A stretch of DNA of 64,000 nt from Trichomonas vaginalis G3 (lineage: Eukaryota; Parabasalia; Trichomonadida; Trichomonadidae), in NCBI RefSeq assembly GCF_026262505.1, contig NC_067204.1, positions 868,001-932,000 of the forward strand, in the 5' to 3' direction. The first letter of the stretch is position 1, and the number at the start of each line of letters is the position of its first letter. Positions 59,504 to 64,000 of this stretch are shown here, one piece after another. Below the pieces are notes generated by a model. It did not search any database, was not told where the DNA came from, and was given only the letters and a program-made list of their open reading frames with translations. Both the position numbers and the translations under genes were made by a program.

Positions 59504-60738
59504 ATGTACAGAATAGATGTTTCAGATTTTTATGACTTCCAAGCATTCAGAAATATGTGTCCATTTAGAGACTATAACAAAGCAGTCGAGAATTTGAAAC
59601 GTTTAGTCATTTATGTCGACTCTGCCCCAGAATGTTATGTCATGAAAGAATGGGATGTAGTCTTTAACAAACCAAGAGCAACAATAGTGTCTGAACAAGA
59701 ATGTAGACAGAAACTTAAGAAAATAAAAGTTGTACAAGTTGGAATGAAGATGTTAGATGCTTGGGATATCTTATTGTCAAAGTTAGAAGATTTTTCAGTT
59801 CGAGGTATAAAGTTCTATACACCTTCTCCAAACTTCTATTCTATCTTCACTGGATATAAATACGAACAAGTAGAATGGAAAGAAAATATTATAGAAGCTT
59901 GGTTAGACCATGTCAAAGAAATTATATGCAATGGCAACGAAAAGGTTTATGAGTATATCTTATGTTGGTTTGCAAACATCTTACAACATCCAAGTGCTAA
60001 AAATGAAACTGCTCTCATTATAATTGGAAAACAAGGAACAGGTAAGAATACTTTCTTTACAGATATTTTGTGCAAACTGTTAGAAGGTTATTCGAATCCG
60101 AATATGACAAACTTAGAAAACATCTGTGGCAAGTTTAACTCCTCAATAGAGAATATGAAACTTATAGTTTGCAATGAACTTCAAAGTATAGATACAACAA
60201 AAGTTTTGAACTCAATGCTTTGAAGAGTCTTATAACAGACAAAGTTGGAGTTGTTGAAAGAAAGTATAAAGACCAAAAAGTTTGTGAAAATGTTGCAAAC
60301 TTCATTATGGTTTCAAACAATGCTGTTCCGATGAAGTTAGAAAGTTCTGACAGAAGATATGTAGTGTCAGAACGTCAGATTCTCATATGCAAGATACAGA
60401 ATATTTTGACGACTTAGCAGAAAACTTTGACATCTGACTTTTACAACCACTTGTTCTCATATTTTATGACATTAGATATTTCAAAGTTCAATCCAAGACA
60501 AATTCCGCATACAGAAGAGAGACAAACATTGTTAGAAGCAAACAAGAGTGTATATGAACTGTTCATAGATGAAACTGACTTTGTGTCATTAGATGAAAGG
60601 TCATTGTACGATTCGTATAAACAATATTGTCAAGAATATGGTTATATGACAGCGTCTAAACGAACATTCTTGGCAAATGTCAAAAGTCTTTTAGACGTAC
60701 AGAATGGTGTATATACAAAGAAAAATTTTTATGAGTAA
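59504..60738 (+). pseudogene. SF3 helicase (element C)
   Basis: Copy of 38008-39242 with GKQGTGKNTFF and NFIMVSNNAVPMKLESSDRR present. Leader with TATTTTTTTT and TTTTATAAAAATG as at 28766. Broken in a few places. Confidence 0.75.
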
Positions 60739-60776
60739 ATTTTAAAAAAAATATTTTTTTTTATCCGATAGAAAAG

Positions 60777-61430
60777 ATGACGAAATTCATCTCAGTAAAC
60801 AAGTACATGTCAGGACTTAAAGAAGAACTAGACCCATTCACATATTTGAATGTTTACTTCTACCATTTTGAAAAGTCTTCATTCAGCAAAGTTTGGAACA
60901 TCGAACCAGTTAAGTTTGCTATTGTGACTAAAAATGGTGCGAAATTTGAAGACTTAGACATAGAAGGTTTGTTAGCAGTCAAAGAAAGTTTTGACAGAAG
61001 GTTTTCAAACCTTAAAGAAGGCAAAGCATACAAACTTGTTATACCTTATGAACCAAAGAAAGCAGACGACTATGAATATTATGAGTCTAAGATAGTTGAA
61101 GTTCAAGGTAAATTGGGTAAAAAGATTTTAGAGTCTAAGCCAGTGTTTGCTCCTAAAGAGGAAGAGAACATTGACATTGACCCAGAAATGTTCAAAAATA
61201 AAATTTTATTTTTACATGTCAAATTTCTTTTTCTCTGGAACTGGTTCAGGTTCTTTCTTCTCTTCTACTACTTTCTTTTCTTTCTTTTCTCTCTTCTTCT
61301 TTCTGGTGGAGTTATGTCAAATTTCTCCGAACCATATTTATGTAAAAGTTCTTTGTCCTTTAATAGCTCATCTATTCTGTTTTTCTATTTCATCTTCAAG
61401 AACAGCGCATGTGTCTTCTTTGCATTCTAA
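60777..61430 (+). pseudogene. Conserved element protein (element C copy of the ~140-residue gene)
   Basis: The best preserved N-terminus of the family (MTKFISVNKYMSGLKEELDP). Homologue of 37554-37971. The 3' part runs antisense to the charged small gene. Function unknown. Confidence 0.5.
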
Positions 61431-61666
61431 GAAGTTTTGTTGGACTTCATCTCTCCAATCGGCGTCATCTCTGTCAACAAGTCTGTCATTGACAAATTTT
61501 AAGACTGCTCTGCTTAATGTTTTATGGTTCTTGTCATATTCCCAGAAACAGAACTTTAGAACAAAATTCACCTTTCTTGTTTACACTATGTAAGATTTTA
61601 TGGTCGACAGATGTTTTTGCTGTCGAAAAGTTTGTCTCGAATATAGATAGCGAAATCGCTAGACAT
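61212..61666 (-). pseudogene. Small charged protein with Lys/Glu tail (element C)
   Basis: Copy of 37086-37537; broken. Divergent from the packaging ATPase. Confidence 0.5.
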
Positions 61667-61703
61667 TTTCTAAAAGATAAAAATTTTAATTTTTTCTAAA
61701 AAT

Positions 61704-62579
61704 ATGTTAGAAAAAAAGTTTGCTGACATTGACAAGAAATTTGAGAATGTTTTAAACAAGAACAAGAGGAAGTTAGAAAATGCTCAGATAAAACCTATAC
61801 ATGACAAGTTCTTATTTGCTCAGAATGGTATAACAGGTCTAATTGCACCACCTGGGTCTGGTAAGACTTTCACTTATCTTAAAATGGCTGCACAACAACA
61901 AGAACTAGATGAGAAGAACCCATTCTATGAGTTAGTTGTTATTTGTAGTACTTCTGGTCAATTTGACCAAACCGTCAATTCGTTCAAAGATATTATAAAG
62001 AAGTCTAAGTTAGTATGTATAAAAGACTCTGAGTTGTTAGATTGGATAAAGAAGTACCAAAGAAGGGTTTTGAAGTATAATGCTATAAATGAGTATATAA
62101 ATTCTAAGTTTAAAGACCCAAATGAGGAAATGCAGAGAATATTAGAGAAGAAACACTTCAGAAACAAACAGAAAGAGATAGAATACATTTCGAAGAAATT
62201 GCAATCTTACGATTGGAAGACTTACCCTCATAGATGTCTTCTTATTTTAGATGACTTTGCTTCTCATCCTTTGTTAAAGAATAGAGAACAAGATATGTGT
62301 CGAATTCTTAAGAAACTTAGGCACTTTAACATTTCAGTTGTCATTTGTGTACAGACAGCAAAGAGTTTAAGTAAGGATGTTAAAAGAATACTGACTGACA
62401 TTGTACTTTTCCCCGGATTGTCCGAAGACGATTTCATGGAACTTATGAAAGAGTCCATGGCAGGTAAGTTTGACAGACATGAACTATGGGAGAAGTACAA
62501 AGTCATACAAGACCCTCATACTTCTTTCAGAATTCATATCTACGCAAACAAAGTTCAAATTGTAAAAAGTCAAGCTTGA
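61704..62579 (+). CDS. DNA-packaging ATPase (element C, 291 residues, intact)
   Basis: Open frame from MLEKKFADIDKKFENVLNKN. Walker A APPGSGKT at about 48-55, Walker B LLILDDF at 179-185, then VVICVQTAKSL at 212-222. Same family as 36173-37049; the best copy in the window. Role: energy-driven packaging of element DNA. Confidence 0.9.
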   Translation: MLEKKFADIDKKFENVLNKNKRKLENAQIKPIHDKFLFAQNGITGLIAPPGSGKTFTYLKMAAQQQELDEKNPFYELVVICSTSGQFDQTVNSFKDIIKKSKLVCIKDSELLDWIKKYQRRVLKYNAINEYINSKFKDPNEEMQRILEKKHFRNKQKEIEYISKKLQSYDWKTYPHRCLLILDDFASHPLLKNREQDMCRILKKLRHFNISVVICVQTAKSLSKDVKRILTDIVLFPGLSEDDFMELMKESMAGKFDRHELWEKYKVIQDPHTSFRIHIYANKVQIVKSQA

Positions 62580-62679
62580 AAAATCTAAGTGTTTAGTCTT
62601 AGTAAGTCTGTTGTGGTGCTGGGGCTGTCGGTTCTTCTGGCTTTGGAAGGCATTCAGGAAGAGGGACGTGAGACATTCG

Positions 62680-62930
62680 TTTGTGTCCTGTTGGAAGGAA
62701 GAACTTTTCCTGTTGGAAGGAAAAATTTTTCCTGTTGGAAGGAAAAACTTTTCCTGAAGTTCGACCAAAAAGTTCTCAATTTTCGAAAATTTGAATGGTT
62801 TACGGACGGACAACTGGAAAATTTTTTCCTGTCGGAAGGAAATTTTTTTCCTGTTGGAAGGAAGAACTTTTTCTGTTGGAAGGAAGAACTTTTTCTGTTG
62901 GAAGGAAGGACTTTTCCTGTCGGAAGGAAG
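62680..62930. repeat. Near-palindromic ~22-bp repeat cluster (element C)
   Basis: Counterpart of 35800-36070, with units such as TTTTTCCTGTTGGAAGGAAA. Confidence 0.85.
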
Positions 62931-63022
62931 GACTCGGAATGCCAGAAGGATTTGACGAGGCAATTTACCTAATTGAGCTACTTGAGCCATCTGAAGTCAA
63001 GCTTGAAAAATAAATGGTTCAT

Positions 63023-63868
63023 CTACCCTACTTGTTTGAAGTTGTCAAAATACTCTGTTATTTTTTCCTTCAGTAGCGGTAAGTCTTCTTTGAAGGTAAA
63101 AATTGTACAACCTTTCATATCATAGTGTGTTTGAGGTAACGTATCTTGAACTATTTGTTTCACATCTTCATTCGGTGTCATTGAAATCGGTAAGTTTTCG
63201 CGATAGAACCAATTTCTGTCAGATTTGTAAATCTTAGCAAGGTCGTAAAAGCTTTTGTTGTTTCTTCTGACTAAATGCAACATAACCATATCTTTATCTT
63301 CTTCATTTTCCATCTCTTCAGTATAAATCATATACTTATAGTTCTTTTCCTTACCTTTTGGTACCGAACGTGGTATTCTTTTCTGAATGCTTTTGTCTTT
63401 TGCTTCAATGACTTCATCTTTTGCTTCAATGACTTCATCTTTTGCTTGAAGTTTCTTTTCCATCTCTTCACGTTCTTGTCTATGAATTTCGTCAAGAAGT
63501 CTGTAAACATGCCATGCATAACGAGGAGAAGCCCACATTGCAACTGCATTTACTAAAAGTCTATGTACATACCAACCTCTTAAATTTATTGGCAAATTTT
63601 TACGATTTTCATGTGTTTTATGCATGGCCGGAAAAAGTCGGTCTAGAGAAATTTCACTCAAAAGTTCTTGTGTGCTTTGGTTTTTGAACCAGTCGTCTGC
63701 GTGTTTAGTATCTGGAGCAAAACATGCTGTCAAAATACTTTGCATTTGGTACATATCGTCTTTGACCGAACGAATGAGACGGAGTTGTTTGTTAAACTGA
63801 ACCCACTCATATTCTTCATTTATAGCTTCATGGACTATAACTGTTGTTGTGTTCTCTGTTGTTGACAT
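63023..63868 (-). CDS. KilA-N domain protein (element C)
   Basis: Homologue of 34897-35703. KilA-N domain with DWFKNQSTQELLSEISLDRL and LRGWYVHRLLVNAVAMWASP. The linker has a three-fold KDEVIEAK repeat absent from B, then the same C-terminal domain (KYMIYTEEMENEEDKDMVML). The first part of the domain differs from B in a block-like way, which suggests exchange of segments between copies. Open frame; start at MSTTENTTT, after the shared leader. Confidence 0.75.
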   Translation of the reverse strand: MSTTENTTTVIVHEAINEEYEWVQFNKQLRLIRSVKDDMYQMQSILTACFAPDTKHADDWFKNQSTQELLSEISLDRLFPAMHKTHENRKNLPINLRGWYVHRLLVNAVAMWASPRYAWHVYRLLDEIHRQEREEMEKKLQAKDEVIEAKDEVIEAKDKSIQKRIPRSVPKGKEKNYKYMIYTEEMENEEDKDMVMLHLVRRNNKSFYDLAKIYKSDRNWFYRENLPISMTPNEDVKQIVQDTLPQTHYDMKGCTIFTFKEDLPLLKEKITEYFDNFKQVG

Positions 63869-63893
63869 ATCTGTCTTTACATACAAAATAAAA
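63869..63893 (-). promoter_or_regulatory. Shared KilA-N-family leader (element C)
   Basis: Coding strand: T-rich run, ATTTTGTATGTAAAGACAG, then the ATG at 63868. Matches the leaders at 31195, 33675 and 34875. Confidence 0.5.
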
Positions 63894-64000
63894 AAATAAA
63901 TAAAAATAAAACTAACTTTATTTTTTCTATCTTAAGGAAATTCATGATTTTCATATGGAATCTCTTCTCTCAGTTTTCCGAGGGAAGCAAGCATATGCCA

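Larger units (their letters stand above)
52309..64000. mobile_element. Polinton-like virus-like element C, left part
   Basis: Same family as B, opposite orientation. The gene order from the terminal repeat (large protein, capsid, small proteins, penton-like, helicase, ~140-residue protein, charged protein, ATPase, KilA-N) mirrors B from 46581 back to 34.9 kb. The other end is outside the window. Young, with perhaps ten to twenty interruptions in the visible part. Confidence 0.85.

Noticed and set aside
62589-62972. Repeat-encoded protein from the GGAAGGAAAAA cluster
   Set aside because: Frames exist on both strands and shift between B and C; the near-palindromic repeat explains them.
1-64000. 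tRNA, rRNA or other classical RNA genes
   Set aside because: None recognised by eye on either strand; a covariance-model search would be needed to exclude small ones.

Overview
The window looks like nuclear DNA of a trichomonad, most probably Trichomonas vaginalis. The reasons are the AT-rich, intron-free host genes, a UAAA motif overlapping two host stop codons, an initiator-like TCAYTT just upstream of one small gene, a multi-span adenylyl cyclase and a Ser/Thr/Pro-repeat surface protein of trichomonad style, and a heavy load of Polinton/Maverick-type elements. Species assignment is an inference; no marker gene is present.

Layout. (1) 1-10679: the right part of a virus-like element (A), read on the minus strand, ending in a 25-bp tandem-repeat field and a terminal repeat. 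(2) 10680-22132: host segment with a secreted SH3b/cysteine-peptidase-like gene, a small hypothetical gene, an Mpo1/DUF962-like gene whose start lies in a long palindrome, a 4-kb territory of hairpins (13.9-18.1 kb) split by an integrase remnant, a 5'-truncated multi-span membrane protein, and a large surface protein with an in-frame stop before its membrane anchor. (3) 22139-46581: a complete element (B), 24.4 kb, with 76-bp terminal inverted repeats and a perfect 6-bp target duplication ATTTAA. (4) 46588-52308: host segment with one complete adenylyl cyclase gene. (5) 52309-64000: a third element (C), same family, opposite orientation, running off the window.

The elements share one block: packaging ATPase, a charged small protein, a ~140-residue protein, an SF3 helicase, a probable minor capsid protein, two small proteins, a probable major capsid protein and an ~1100-residue coiled-coil protein. 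Element B adds a Dam-like adenine methylase, a membrane-active-peptide-like protein, a phage-like tail fibre and collar protein, an rve integrase, a pair of paralogous structural-type proteins, and a mosaic KilA-N / GIY-YIG region embedded in 25-bp repeats. No DNA polymerase B was recognised in B. All three copies are very similar and young; B is nearly whole with roughly ten interruptions, C has somewhat more in its visible part, and A is the most decayed.

The most unusual material is the hairpin territory: about 30 separate inverted repeats with 9-28 bp arms and short loops, one part GC-rich with a ~120-bp period, the other a close-packed series resembling short-hairpin RNA precursors. Element-specific regulatory signals are also visible: a TTTTTA box 10-12 nt upstream of ATG, 17-18-bp divergent intergenic promoters, and 14-bp dyads whose arms covary.
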